Origin: Laccaria trichodermophora
Taxonomy: Eukaryota; Basidiomycota; Agaricomycetes; Agaricales; Hydnangiaceae
Direction: 5' to 3'
Assembly (NCBI GenBank): GCA_018417955.1
Contig: JACTVC010000025.1
Coordinates: forward strand, 620,001-684,000
DNA length: 64,000 nt
Shown: positions 1-11,400 of the stretch, piece after piece
Layout of the letters: the number at the start of each line of letters is the position of its first letter
Numbering within the stretch: the first letter of the stretch is position 1
Program-made: the position numbers and the translations under genes
The notes under the pieces: generated by a model
What the model saw: only the letters and a program-made list of their open reading frames with translations
What the model was told of the DNA's origin: nothing
The model's database searches: none

Positions 1-1694
1 CAAAGCCCGGTTTTTGGAGTTCAAGAAGATCTCGGGCTTAGGGTATTTGAAACCAATGTTCGCGATGTGATCGGGATGTTTGATTACTCGCCTGCGATCC
101 GAATCGATGCTTCGCAAAGCCTCCGCCCATCTTGGCATAGGGTCAGGCATGAACGGGCTGTCTGGGGCATCTTCGCCCGCTAGGCGTGGGCGCTTGGAGG
201 GCCCTGGACCGTCATCCAACGTTGGCGCGAGCCCCAGAGATGGTGGAATAGCGGGCATCGAGGGTGGCAGGGACTGCTGCTGGGATTGTGGCTGGGATTG
301 CTGCTGGAATCTCACAGATTGTAAAACTGCAAACACGTTTTAGTAAACTCGGCACTTGAAGCGAAAGAACGACTTTACCTTGCTGAGTGGTTGAAGTGGC
401 TGAGGAATACCGTCCCTCACTCCTAGAAGATGATCCAGCTGAATACACTCCAAGTTAGCATTGAAAACATCAACCTGATAACAGTCCTTCTTACCAATGG
501 GCCCCACTGCCCCTGCAGCCGACAATTGGGCAACGGACGGGACAGGAAGTGAGTCTACAAAAGATAAATGTTAGCTACTGGTCCAAATAGAAGAAGCTTT
601 CACGTACAAGACTCCCGAACCGCACCAAGCTTCACTTTTCCCTCAATGAAATCCTGACGGCCTATTGCCGTAACGTCCTGAAGGTCCATAATCCCGCAGC
701 CTATGCGCTGCATCCGCCGGTAGAGTTCCGCGGATGATGGGCCAACAACCAGAACGGGATAGGGGTCAGGCGTTCCCAAGCCATCAGAAAACTGCTGCAA
801 GACGATATCGTCATCATGTCGCTGGGGGGAATACATGTTGACATTCATCGTTGGCAAAATACGAAAAGACGGGCGAATCAACCAAACCGGAATGCCCATC
901 GCGTGAAGTTGTTGCACAACAACGAGTTTCTCCGTAAAGGCGCCCATAAGTTTCTGATTGGGTTCGTGTATCTCCATGCCATTGGGACCAGGGCAGAGAT
1001 GGGGCTGGTAAACATCGACATATTCAATCCACCCGTGTATATCGAGTACGGCCCGTTGAAACTCTGCAACCGCAAGTACGATCTCTTTGTACGTCATTCC
1101 GAAAGATCTGAGTTTATCGAGACATTGACACATAGTCGTCACCAGGAGGCCAGCCAGCGGAGAGCGATCGGGACGTTGGCCTATGAGGCCAACATACTTG
1201 TCGCGAAGCTTTTTGTATCCCTCCAACAGGTGCGGTTTGAGGACGCGAATGACGATTGCAAAGGGGCCATTGGGGACTTCAGGACAATCGTCCCTAGTAG
1301 GAGTCCACCATAGCATGCGTCGCGAGTGCTCGCGCTTGGGAATACAGCAAATGTACTCAAAACCCCTGACGTACATCTGCGGATGTTGAGTGCGGTCTTC
1401 CAAGCCAAAACGTCCATCGGCTCTCGCTTGAATCGTTCGGATGCCGATGGGGGCAGTGGGAATGTACCCAGCATTGGGGGTTGTGATTACCCACCAATGG
1501 CTCACATCCTCGCTGTCTGGGTGCTCCATGTACGTGTTGATACCCGCTTCACTCAAAACCTCCCCTGACCGAACTCGACGGTCCGTCACATCCCAGCATA
1601 CCGCATCCGTGGCCTGGTATTCACAATCCCCTTCGCGGAAGTATTCTTTATAGAAAGGTTTGGCGTCAGAGGGGGACATTGCTGTCCAAGGCAT
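1..1694 (-). CDS. Hypothetical protein, 5' part (3' end beyond window)
   Basis: Three exons read on the minus strand: 1694-608, 554-379 and 303-1 (runs off the window). Donors GTACGT and GTAAAG, acceptors TTGTAG and TTCCAG, and the phases (1, then 0) agree. I chose the ATG at 1694 (MPWTAMSPSD); a second in-frame ATG is at 1679. An open frame continues upstream to 1790 but reads through a hairpin-repeat module and is not credible coding. At least 522 residues are encoded. The middle is Trp/Tyr/Pro-rich with no catalytic motif I recognise. The last exon has a Gln/Pro-rich, disordered-looking stretch and a KRPRL basic patch. The overall style matches large hypothetical proteins repeated through Agaricomycete genomes, which may be mobile-element-linked, but no function can be assigned. 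No in-frame stop is visible. Confidence 0.62.
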
Positions 1695-1728
1695 GAGTAT
1701 TGAACTCGATCGATGGAAAATGATAGAA

Positions 1729-1826
1729 ATTGAGCGACAAGGAGTCAAACTCAAGACGAGGATGTAGATCGACAAGGAGTCAAAACCCACATCCTCGGTT
1801 GGAACGACAAAGAGTCAAATTCCCAG
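1729..1826 (-). repeat. Hairpin triplet module A
   Basis: Three copies of GACAAGGAGTCAAA (minus-strand sense TTTGACTCCTTGTC) at 1736, 1771 and 1806, exactly 35 bp apart. Each copy is flanked by complementary arms of different sequence: TTGAG/CTCAA, GAGGATGT/ACATCCTC and GGAA/TTCC. The module lies just upstream of the ATG of the minus-strand gene, in its 5' leader or a first intron. The third copy has AAGAG instead of AGGAG. Confidence 0.75.
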
Positions 1827-2135
1827 AAAAGTATACAAAACAGAGGAAGATAGTGAACGTGGTATGAACCTAGACTTCGGCCGCGCAAAACAAACAATGA
1901 CTACGAGTCGGGCGCGAGACGTGGTAACACAAGCAGAAGTTCTGTCAACGACGTAAATTGACCAAACGAAACACAAAGAAAGGATGGCAGACACTCACCT
2001 GGGAAAGGGGGAGAACAGCCGAGATGATGAGTGTAACTCCAAGTGCTCCACAATGAGAGAGGCGGGCGTGACCGGTGGTAACACGAGCAATGGTCCTGTC
2101 AAACATGTAAATCGACAAGCACCACGATTGAGATG
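1827..2135. other. Noncoding spacer with donor-like repeat
   Basis: No supported gene. It contains GGCAGACACTCACCTGG at 1986-2002, which recurs identically at 2256-2272. On the minus strand it reads CCAGGTGAGTGTCTGCC and looks like an exon end plus 5' splice site. These sites suggest untracked minus-strand introns in this stretch. Confidence 0.4.
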
Positions 2136-2237
2136 AAAACCCAAGCGACAAGGAGTCAAGCTTGGGATGGAGAGACGGTCCGACAAGGAGTCAAAGACCA
2201 TACTCCCCAACGGAACGACAAGGAGTCAAGTTCCATG
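2136..2237 (-). repeat. Hairpin triplet module B
   Basis: Copies of GACAAGGAGTCAA start at 2147, 2182 and 2217, again 35 bp apart. The arms are CCCAAG/CTTGGG, GGTC/GACC (extending outward with GGAG/CTCC) and GAAC/GTTC. On the minus strand the module begins about 30 nt downstream of a GTGAGT donor-like site at 2263-2268. Confidence 0.75.
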
Positions 2238-2759
2238 GACACCGAAAGACAACACGGCAGACACTCACCTGGATAGTCCGTCAAGACGTGGAGGCGGGTG
2301 CGTGTGTCAAGTTGGTGTCAAGCTGATCAGATTGACAACTTAGACTTAATACCTGTCACGTTGATCAGTACACGTGACAAGACGCGTCGCGCGTATTTTC
2401 TCCTTGATGAACGCAACATTTGTGATCGAACTTTTCGAGTAGTTAATTTGGTTATACTCAGAGCAATAAATGTAGGTTGTATCTATATCGGAATTGATAT
2501 TACGGCCAATTGACAAGTGCATAATGTGAGTACCAGAAGCAAACTACTGGCAAGAACGTGTGTGGCCCAGATCAATGATGGAAGTAGACCGTGAAGCTTT
2601 GAAGCATAACCATAGTGTAATGATAGGAATGAAGGATGTTTCGCGCCACGAACTCGCAGGTATTCCCTCGTTCTTCCTACCCTTGAGCGTGCAGCTGAGC
2701 AAACTTGTAAGAACCTAATTTTATTAATGTATTGTGAGGCGCTCTAATGAAAGAAAAAT
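2238..2759. other. Intergenic stretch
   Basis: Beyond the donor-like repeat at 2256-2272 I see no gene, repeat or structured element. A 71-codon open frame at 2298-2513 lacks codon bias, splice support or recognisable sequence. Confidence 0.4.
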
Positions 2760-3186
2760 ATGGATAAGTACGGCAAGAGGTGCTATGTGGTCCAAGAGCT
2801 GACGAACAATGGTAAGTACGTGTCTATCTTATAATAGTCAGAACTACGCACTTACAACTTTGCTTCCACGCGGCATTGCTTGACATCATCAATGGCGTCC
2901 TCGAGTCTCAATGGCGTCCTGCTTACATCTCATGTTGTTGTCCCAGGCATCGGATGCGTTATCGGATCATGGTTATGCCCTAAGCATGGTGGATGAATTG
3001 TACAAGTTCACCATGGATATAGGACTTGATATTCGGGGTCATCTTCTCCCTTACTTTGCCGCTGATACCATGCCCCCGTGCCTCGACGTTGTGCGAACTT
3101 ATGTCATTGCGCACAGGGACCTAATAATCAGTCAGCAGGACCTAATAATCAGTCAGCGTGAATACAATGAGAAGCTTTACTTATAG
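2760..3186 (+). CDS. Small hypothetical protein, tentative
   Basis: A possible first exon begins at ATG 2760 (MDKYGKRCYVVQEL) and ends at a GTAAGT donor near 2812. A later exon after a CCCAG acceptor near 2946 reads ASDALSDHGYALSMVDELYK and ends at TAG 3184-3186. Intermediate splicing is unclear. A 21-bp tandem duplication near 3118-3159 encodes the peptide DLIISQQ/DLIISQR. No known domain is recognised. It may be a small lineage-specific gene or a gene fragment. Confidence 0.3.
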
Positions 3187-3302
3187 ATCGATGTACGGCT
3201 GTCATATCAATCAAACCACCCAAAAAAAGTTGGTGTGGCAGGACAAAATTCTATAATCGTGAACAGTCAGCGTGAATACATCGACAACGGTCAGCGATGC
3301 AA

Positions 3303-3400
3303 CCAGCCGAGCGACAAAGAGTCAAACTCGGTTGGACCCGCAGACCGACAAGGAGTCGAGGTCATTGGGCTCCCGGAACGACAAAGAGTCCAATTCCAGG
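3303..3400 (-). repeat. Hairpin triplet module C
   Basis: Loop copies at 3313 (GACAAAGAGTCAAA), 3347 (GACAAGGAGTCGAG) and 3380 (GACAAAGAGTCCAA), spaced 34 and 33 bp. The arms are CCGAG/CTCGG, GACC/GGTC and GGAA/TTCC. A minus-strand GTGAGT donor-like site lies at 3429-3434, about 30 nt upstream in minus-strand sense. Confidence 0.72.
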
Positions 3401-3698
3401 AGGTAGCATCCCAGACGTAGAGACAATCACTCACCGATGGTCCGCCGACTGTGTAGAGTTGACATGAAGACATTGGAGTTGATCTTTGAGTTGATCTTCA
3501 ACTCGAAGAATCAACTCGAAGACTCAAGTTGATCTTGTTGTCATTTGTTAATCGGCGGTACTCTGATCAAACCTTGATCACATTCGATGCGCTCTATCTC
3601 CGCACAAGGGCGCTTCTCTCACCTCTCCTCACCGCTTACCTACTGCCCTCAACGTTCAACAATGTAAGTTCCATTCTTCCCTCCTTGACCCCTTCTGG

Positions 3699-3795
3699 AC
3701 CAGCGGGACTTGACTCCTTGTCGTCCTCGCTGCGTTGTAGGCTTTGACTCATTGTCGGCCTTTTGCAGTTTGACTCCTTGTCACTGCTACTTGCC
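3699..3795 (+). repeat. Hairpin triplet module D
   Basis: Sense copies TTGACTCCTTGTC at 3710, TTGACTCATTGTC at 3744 and TTGACTCCTTGTC at 3770. The arms are AGCGGGA/TCCTCGCT (imperfect), GGC/GCC and GCAG/CTGC. The module follows a GTAAGT donor at about 3663 by roughly 45 nt, so it appears intronic and in transcript-sense orientation. Confidence 0.7.
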
Positions 3796-4035
3796 CCTCT
3801 GATATACACGTTGATGACGACCATGCTTATTCTTTCAACCAGATGCTCTCCGGAGTTAGACCTGCGCCTTCAATTCCCCTCGTGCATGTCCATGCACATT
3901 GCTTTCAACCACCTCCGGTTAGATCTGCACTCCCGCACGCCATGCTCGTTGCTTCGGTGCCTCTTGCACTCGCACAGAGGCTGCATTTCGGCTCAACAAC
4001 GTAAGTGTTCTAGCTCCATTCTTTTACCATTCTGG

Positions 4036-4130
4036 CTGCTGGATTTGACTCCTTGTCGTCCGTGCGGCTTATGAGGCTTTGACTCCCTGTCAGCTTTTCA
4101 CTTATGCAGTTTGACTCATTGTCGCTGCAA
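4036..4130 (+). repeat. Hairpin triplet module E
   Basis: Copies at 4045 (TTGACTCCTTGTC), 4079 (TTGACTCCCTGTC) and 4111 (TTGACTCATTGTC), spaced 34 and 32 bp. The arms are GGA/TCC, GCT/AGC and GCAG/CTGC. It sits about 40 nt after a GTAAGT near 4004. The copy order and middle/last variants resemble module D, as expected from local duplication. Confidence 0.7.
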
Positions 4131-4620
4131 GCCTCGCTTCGTGACTGGCAATCCACGACGCCATGCTAATTTCTTTGAATAGTATCTCCATTGGTCACAC
4201 CATGAAGCCATGGGAAACACCAGAATCCCGGGGACACACGTCTTATATGGTTCCAACTCTAAAACTGAATGTTAGTTCCTTTCCCGCTTCGTAAATCGTG
4301 TTCCACGACGCTGTGCTCATTTTGTATGCAAAGTTGGTTCATTGGCCTTACACTCGCAGTGTCATCTCCACTGGTCACACCATGAAGCCATGGGAAACAC
4401 CAAGTTGGTCCATTGGCGTTACACTCGCAAAGTCAACGTGTTGGAGGTATGTAGCTTCGCCTCGTAAATACCAATCCACGACGCTGTGCTCATCCGTTTG
4501 TTTAGTATCTACATTGGTCCCACCGCTCGGATCCTCCGCTCGGATGTTTCAGTCATCTAAGCAGTTTCGTGTCTCGGTACGTAGTTTGTAAACAAAAACC
4601 TTGATCTTCTTTAACAGGCA

Positions 4621-5287
4621 AACATCAGATATCGTGGATACGCCGGCGTTAGCTCTTTCATGGGTTGGTATGTTGGATTGAAAGACAAACCAACCAAAAA
4701 AGTACTTAATGGCTCTATTAGAATAATCACGCCAATATTGTTTATTATACATTCAGCTAAAGCCTTTTTCGTGGCTTGGTACGTTGCGACTTATTTTTTA
4801 AAAAAAAGAGGTTTATGTAACAAACCCCTTGGCAGACCTTCCTACTGGCCTGCGCGTGATCGCGTGGAGGGTAGTGTAGTGGTGGGCGCTAACCTGGTTG
4901 CCGCCGGGAATTTGACGCCACGAAGGGTCTATTTCCAGAGACCCTTCCACGTCAAGCTCTCAATGGTAATAAGACGGTGTGGCCTCTCTTTGAAAGACAG
5001 GAGTCGTTTCAACCTGGTTTGTCCATTTGGCTGGTTTATTGTCGACTTGGCTGACTCTCAAGGTCAATAAGTAGGATTTGGTTGGATCAACAGGGTTATT
5101 TTACCCTGAGACACACAACTCGCAACAACACTAGGGATATCCTGATTGAGCTAGTCCGTACCTGGCCTAGAGTGAACTAAGTAAGAATATATATTATAGA
5201 AACAGTAGACTGTTTTTTTAACTCAAACTCCCTAGAAAACAATTCCAACTTTCAACCACCACCAAGTTTACAAGAGCTATACCCAGC
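4621..5287. other. Intergenic region upstream of the 5.3-kb gene
   Basis: A 136-codon open frame (4660-5070) has no recognisable features and is not called. GACGCCACGAAGGGTCT...AGACCCTTCCACGTC-type inverted sequence near 4912-4955 could form a stem. The stretch just before ATG 5288 is A/T-rich with CAACCACCACCAAG-like leader sequence, compatible with a promoter and 5' UTR. Confidence 0.35.
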
Positions 5288-8200
5288 ATGTCCGAACCTC
5301 GTCAGCTTCGTCCGCGTAAATTAGTACCAGTCGTACTTTTGCCCCCTGTGGGCAAAGGCAGGGCGTTCACTAAAGTGAGTACTTTGCCTCCACAGCTTGC
5401 CACGTCGCTCAAAAAAAAACAGCAGGGAGCTGGAAAGTCTGCGCCAAGCAAGGAGGCTGAGATGTAAGTCGTGACAAATTTTAGTGCACGTTCTCTACTT
5501 ATTGTTCAATATAGTGCGACCGTCGAAGCTAGCGCCAATGCCGTCCCCGACACCGCAGATACTCAGGCCGTGGGTCAACCTACCCGCTCCAAGAAAAAAC
5601 TTGACGACAGTGTCAATGCCATCGTCAACACCAGATCGACTCCGGCAGTCAAGCGCCCTCGTCGTTCCAAAAAGTAAGTATATCATTGGAGTAATGAAGG
5701 ATCCTCTTTGACGTCTGCCATCAGAAAGACTTCGAAAGCCGTCAAGCGAGCTCCTGTCCAGAATTCAGAGCATGAGAAGTCAGCATTGACTACAGATAAT
5801 GAAAGGTAAATGTCTCTTCTGTGACTCTTTTTCAACTCCTCAACGTGTGCTCTAGCGTCACGGACACCAATGCTAGCAACAAGGCCGTGGTCAATGCCCA
5901 ACCCACTCAGGATGTACCCTCCACCACCGCCGCAGGTGCCATGGACGACCAACATGGTCTCAGTTCTGACGCTACTCAGGCCGTGGTCACGAAGACTAAG
6001 GGTGCGGTCGGTACATCCGAACAGCAAGACACTGCACACAACAATATACCCAAACCAATCCGCGCCTACGGCCGCCCAAACCAGTGTGTGGATTTGTCCT
6101 TGGGGATATACCGTTTGACTCCTTGTCGCGGGGTATCCTTTCCTTTGTGAAATTGGACTCTTTGTCGTTTCACTTGGGTCTCACCAGCGTTAACTCCTTG
6201 TTCGCTGCGCTTTTGGCATCTGTATTTGGCTGACAATCCTACAGGGTTATGGCCGTGGACGACCCAGATACCACGCCAACCCAGAACCTGGTTTCTTGCG
6301 GAAATCGGTTAGTGACGTCAGATAAGATTCCGCCGTCGTTTTATATGAAATATAACCTCCGCAGACGCAAGGATGACTTACCGGACGCCGCGGAAGACAT
6401 GTTTTACAACAGAAACCCGAATGCTAGGGCTTCAAATGCCTCTGCATCTGCTCCTTCGGGATTGCCTTTGGGTCTCCAGGCTACCCTGAGGTGTGTCTGA
6501 TTGTTTGAGCAATCCTCTCAGTCAGTTCACTAATATCTGCTAGATCTGCCTCAGCAAGACTTTCCCCATCAGCGGACGAAACTTTCACAATTCATTCGAC
6601 TCTTATTCCGACGTAAGTTTACTTTATTACGCATAGTGAGATTGGCACTGAGAATCCCTTCTACAGTAATGATTCTTCGGGTTTTCTTCCTTCTTCTCCG
6701 CTCTCCTGCATGACTGGGCCGGCTCCTCGTTCACGAGGTCTCTACAACATACGTAGCAAGCCGAACATCCCCCCTCTCAATGTAATTGACCCTACACTGT
6801 CCTATCGGCAGCCCATGACCCCAGACCCCGCATCCAGTGATGACGAATTTGATTCTTCGATGCCGTCGGATGACGGGCTTCCCCTCCCTGCAGCTTCATC
6901 TGTTCCGCATCCAGTGACCAACTATTTCTGCCATATTGGCAGAGCCATTGAGGACCTGGGTTATGTAGGTTTTCGATCAAGGATTTGGCTGGCTAGGCCT
7001 GGCGACTGGGTTGCGTATGCCCCATACACCTGTTGGTATAATCACGTAGGTCGTCAATGGGAGAGTCTCCCCCTGGGCTACACCACAGAGGAACCTCGGG
7101 CGTTACACGATCTTGCTGAGGTGGAGGCGTGGGAGGAGGCTGAGATAATTGCCCAGCGTCAAGAGGATGAACAAGACTCATGCGACGATCCAGAGTCTGG
7201 CGGCACAAAAGAGTCCGGCCAGGAACCTGTTGAAGTAGAGTCAGGCGGTGAGAAAGAATCAGGCGGCGCAAAGGAGGACGACTACCAAGCAGAGTCAAGG
7301 CGCGAAGCTGATCAAGATGGCGAAAAGGGCTATAGATCGAGTTCTTGCGGGTCAGGTAGCGACTTCGGCGAAACCGAGGAGGCGAAGGCGCGTCAATGTG
7401 AATGGGCTCGCAAGAACCGGGGACGGGGCCATGATGAGATGGATACCGTGGAAGAGGAAGAGGATGATGAGAGGAGGATGGAGGAAGAGGATGAGTAGGA
7501 CAGGCGTCGAATGAGTAAGCAAAAGGGTCGGAAGGGGCGTTCGGGTGCCAATCGCGGCAACGAATTGGGAGAGGACCAGGTTTCACGGGGTCGACAACGT
7601 AAACGAGCTGCAAGGAAGTCGAAGGACAATGGGGGCTCAGGCCCAGGTGAAAACTTTGCAGAAAAACTATGTCGGTTAGCAAAGAGCAAGCCACCAGCGC
7701 AACGGCCTTCAGCAGACAGAGAGGGTTCAGATGCGGTTGCGGAAGGTGCTTCTGATGAGGGTTTGGAGGCGGACGCGGAAGGTGCTTCTCAAGAGTTCGC
7801 ACAAAAACTGCGTCGCCTAGCGAAGAGCAAGCCACCAGCACAAAGGCCTTCCGCAGAGGGTGAGGGTTCGGATGCGGACGAGGAAGGTCCTTCCGAAGTG
7901 CCCACTGCACGCCCTGTCACGAGCACAAAGGCATTGGGAAAAAGGCGAGACAATCCGGCAGAATCAATAAAGCGTGGCCCATTCACAGCTCATGAGACTC
8001 GACTGGCGATGGAACTCGCAGATACTATTGTCGCGCATTGCAAGAACATGGGTCGTACGCCTGAGTCTGTGCTGCGGAAAGGGGGATTCAATGTGTCCCT
8101 TTCTCAGGAAGCCTCGCGTTGGGACATTTGGCAAATGTACTTGCGTTACCAGCCTTACAATCCCAAAAAAAGTAAGCACATCCATGTCTTATAATTCTCG

Positions 8201-10126
8201 TCTCGGGGTCTGATGTTGTTTTCAGGTGGAGGTTCATGGGTAACTCAGGCCGCCGAAATGTACAACAACATTGTGGACAAGTTGTCCCCGGATCAGATGG
8301 ATAAATTCGTGGAGGAGATGGTGTCTGAGTTGGCCGTGCTCAGGCCTGAGACGGATGGGCAAGAATTCAAGATAACAAAAACAGCACTGAAGCAAGTTCA
8401 AGACTTGGTAAGTCTTCAGCCTGTTTTATCGAGCTGCCTTCTAACGAGAGTCCTGCTTTGTAGGCAACAGCCCTGGGACGTGCCGATGTCGACATGATTG
8501 GGATCATCATTCCGCGGGATCCTGTCGCCAACCAAGCCGCGACGGTCCTTACAGGGAATGCACATCTTCAGGGCGTCATTCAGCACTGTCAAGCTGATAT
8601 CAAACAGATGCTTCATCATTTAACGACGCTCCTTAGGTAAATTCCGACCTTGACTGGCTTAAAAATCATATTTATTGATAGTAACGTTGAAGGGGAATGG
8701 ATTCGAAGATGATCACACCGAAGTCTGTAAACTTGGCGCAGTTGCTGGGTAGGGATGTTGCCAACATTCCGCAGATTGATGAAGTGCCGTTACCAAAGTC
8801 CCCTACCATGCCAGGTGGACTGAAAAAACCGTCAAAACCGTCAACAAAAGCTTCTAAGACCGCGAAAGCTGTAGCCAACCCCATTGACCCCAATCTTAAC
8901 CTTCCAATGACCGCCGTGCCTGCAGCATATTGGGAGTGCCGCCACACAGAAATATCAAGAGATCGCGCTCGAAGATGTGTCCCCCAGCTGTTGAAGTTCC
9001 AAATGGGTATGTCGTCTTCTGTTCCATGGTTTGGCTGGAGGCTCACTGGGATGAAGTGGAATGGGCAGGCCCAGAGGTAGCGGCGGGCTCTTCGGTGTGG
9101 GCAAATTTTTTGACCCATTGCCGTGATGCGGAAATGGTCCTCGAGCGATGGCCCTGCAAGGAGCCTTTCCCTGGCGCGAAAGGCTGGTCCGTCAGTGATA
9201 TCAGTTCACCCGGAATCACCGTCATGTTCACGTACTTGATGAGCAAGGATGATGAGTTGAAGGCTTTGGCTCCTCGTATTGTGGCATGGTCTGATGGTAA
9301 GTTCCACTTACATCACACAACATCATTTCACAGAATGGCTCTAGATCACAAGTCTCTGGATGAAGGGAGCGAAGAATGGCTGGAGATACCTATCGTCACA
9401 GGAGTTACGGAGTCGGGGGAGGTGAAGGTCTTGGCCCGCATCAAAAACTGTCAGCCCGAAGTCCACAATGCTGCACGACAAAAAGATGGTGGGCCGGATG
9501 TGGCGCCTCTCCTTCGAGCGAGAGCTCGCAGTCAGGCGATCGATGAGAACACGCTGAAAGTTACCAAGAAGAAGACGACCAAATCCACTCAATCCGACGC
9601 TCAGAAACGCAAGTTACGTGAGGAGCCCAAACGTCAACCCAAAGTGATATATGTTGAGGACCCCCCTTTGGACGACGATAGTGCCAACGACTCTCGACCT
9701 CCAGTACCGACAAAGCTTGTTCGCCGCCAGGGAACATCACACCAAGTGGCAGATCCGTTTCCACAGCAGCCACGCGAGCCCAAACCTCGATCAAAAATGG
9801 TATACAACGTAGAGGATCCCCCTTCCGATGAAGAAATGGCCGACGGGACTTGCCCTGTGGTGAACTCCCTGACAGCCTCCCCTCCTGCTAAGCGAGTGCA
9901 CTGCGAGGATACGTCAAACGAAGCAGCAAGTTCAGTTCAACAGCAAGCACGCAATTACCATGGTACGTCACACGCTCTTGGTCCATGCGATGAAAGTCAC
10001 TCAGAGGTTTTAGGTGCAGGTTCTCGCCAACAGAAAGCACAAGACCCCCGTGTCGCATACCAGCGTCAGGTCTGCGCGCCTGAGGACAGTGGCCCAGGAC
10101 TGGTGGCTACCACTTTTATCATATAA
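5288..10126 (+). CDS. Large hypothetical protein, multi-exon, probably decayed
   Basis: It starts at ATG 5288 (MSEPRQLRPRKLVPV) after a CA-rich leader. Exons I can follow are 5288-5464, about 5514-5675, about 5726-5804, about 5856-6083, 6245-6492, short exons near 6543-6610, and then a long stretch from about 6667. Further introns lie near 8171-8225, 8408-8463 and 8638-8683. The product is low-complexity: repeated Lys/Arg-rich and Thr/Ala-rich exons, then a very acidic segment (about 7100-7495) and a basic GRKGR segment. Two near-copies of a block reading KLRRLAKSKPPAQRPSA occur near 7660-7710 and 7804-7854. A TAG at 7496-7498 lies in frame with MSKQKG at 7511 (CAG to TAG would explain it), and the frame changes near 8930-9000. 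The last codons (GLVATTFII) are not its own: they lie in the tip of the transposon at 10099. The gene is therefore truncated by that insertion. The protein resembles Agaricomycete hypothetical proteins; function is unknown. Confidence 0.5.
6103..6206 (+). repeat. Hairpin triplet module F, inside a 161-nt intron
   Basis: Copies at 6115 (TTGACTCCTTGTC), 6153 (TTGGACTCTTTGTC) and 6190 (TTAACTCCTTGTTC). The arms are GGATATACCG/CGGGGTATCC, GTGAAA/TTTCAC and CAGCG/CGCTG. The module lies inside an intron (6084-6244) whose boundaries keep the frame across ...RPNQ and VMAVDDP. The other introns of this gene are near 50 nt, so the module accounts for the excess length. Confidence 0.78.
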
Positions 10127-10319
10127 ATAAGGTAACTGCCTAGAGGTCATTGTGTATAAGTCCACAGTCTTTATGATAGGGAATCATTCCAGTTACCATG
10201 TCTTTTCATTATCATAAAGCCTGCGCTTTTTTCATTAGGTGTAGGCAAGGCTTTAGACCTCCATCATAAGCTAGTCTGGGATTATCATTACCAATTTCAT
10301 ATATTTACCAGGGCATATC

Positions 10320-11400
10320 ATTAGCTATTTCATTGACTACTTTGGGTGATATCATTGCGATTTTCATTACTTATCTGGCCGATATGATTGAAAATTTCAT
10401 TAGCTGCTTGGCCAATATCATTGGAATTTTCATTAGCTTCATCTGGCCAATATCATTGTAATTTTCATTAAATACCTGGGCTATATATCATTGGAAATAT
10501 CATTAGCTACTTGAACAATATCATTGCGATTTCATTATTCATCTGGCCAATATCATTTGCGATTTTCATTAGCTCCTTGACCAATATCATTACAATTTCA
10601 TTATTCATCTGGCCAATATCATTTGCGATTTTCATTATATACCTGGGCTATATCATTGGAAATTTCATTAGGTATTTGGCCAGTATCATTGGAATTTTCA
10701 TTAGCTTCATCTGGCCAATATCATTGCGATTTTCATTAAATACCTGGGCTATATATCATTGGAAATATCATTAGCTACTTGAACAATATCATTGCGATTT
10801 CATTATTCAGCTGGCCAATATCATTTGCGATTTTCATTAGCTCCTTGACCAATATCATTACAATTTCATTATTCATCTGGCCAATATCATTTGCGATTTT
10901 CATTATATACCTGGGCTATATCATGGAAATTTCATTAGGTATTTGGCCAGTATCATTGGAATTTTCATTAGCTTCATCTGGCCAATATCATTGCGATTTT
11001 CATTAAATACCTGGGCTATATATCATTGAAAATATCATTAGCTAGTTGAACAATATCATTGCGATTTCATTATTCAGCTGGCCAATATCATTTGCGATTT
11101 TCATTAGCTCCTTGACCAATATCATTACAATTTCATTATTCATCTGGCCAATATCATTTGCGATTTTCATTATATACCTGGGCTATATCATGGAAATTTC
11201 ATTAGGTATTTGGCCAGTATCATTGGAATTTTCATTAGCTTCATCTGGCCAATATCATTTGCGATTTTCATTATATACCTGGGCTATATCATTGGAAATT
11301 TCATTAGGTATTTGGCCAGTATCATTGGAATTTTCATTAGCTACTTGGCCAATATCATTGCGATTTCATTAGGTATCTGGGCGATATCATTGTGAATTTC
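10320..11400 (+). repeat. Left-arm tandem array of the KDZ element
   Basis: Short units of about 30-45 bp share TATCATTGCGATTTTCATTA, joined by GCTACTTGGCCAA- or TACCTGGGCTA-type spacers. A higher-order unit of about 268 bp repeats: equivalent points fall at 10511, 10779 and 11046. It matches the right arm in inverted orientation. Open frames through it (NNIIAISLF...) are a by-product of unit length and are not genes. Likely subterminal transposase-binding or spacer repeats. Confidence 0.9.

Larger units (their letters stand above)
3480..4620 (+). other. Tandemly duplicated gene-like segments
   Basis: Exon-like and intron-like pieces recur here. CAACAAYGTAAGT followed by a TCCATTCTT tract appears near 3657 and 3998, each time leading into a hairpin triplet. 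A block reading CACTGGTCACACCATGAAGCC (with a preceding CTCCAYTGGT) occurs near 4180-4222 and 4366-4404. CCACGACGC(C/T)RTGCT recurs near 4150, 4303 and 4478. This looks like internal duplication of an intron-containing plus-strand gene that is no longer intact. No complete coding sequence can be assembled with confidence. Confidence 0.45.

Noticed and set aside
1694..1790. N-terminal extension of the first gene to 1790
   Set aside because: The extra residues (GFDSLS, LTPCRS) are translations of the hairpin-loop repeat, which is noncoding elsewhere.
4660..5070. 136-codon plus-strand gene
   Set aside because: No recognisable sequence, no splice context, ends in ordinary intergenic DNA, and composition resembles its surroundings.
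10099..10126. Native C-terminus GLVATTFII of the 5.3-kb gene
   Set aside because: The same codons occur at 48.3 kb because they belong to the shared transposon tip.
10511..11395. Hydrophobic open frames (NNIIAISLF...) resembling membrane proteins
   Set aside because: They are translations of the tandem array, recur identically at each unit and appear mirrored in the right arm.
10320..11400. CRISPR-like regular repeat array
   Set aside because: Units are contiguous, related along their whole length and organised in a higher-order repeat. There are no unique spacers or cas genes, and the DNA is eukaryotic.
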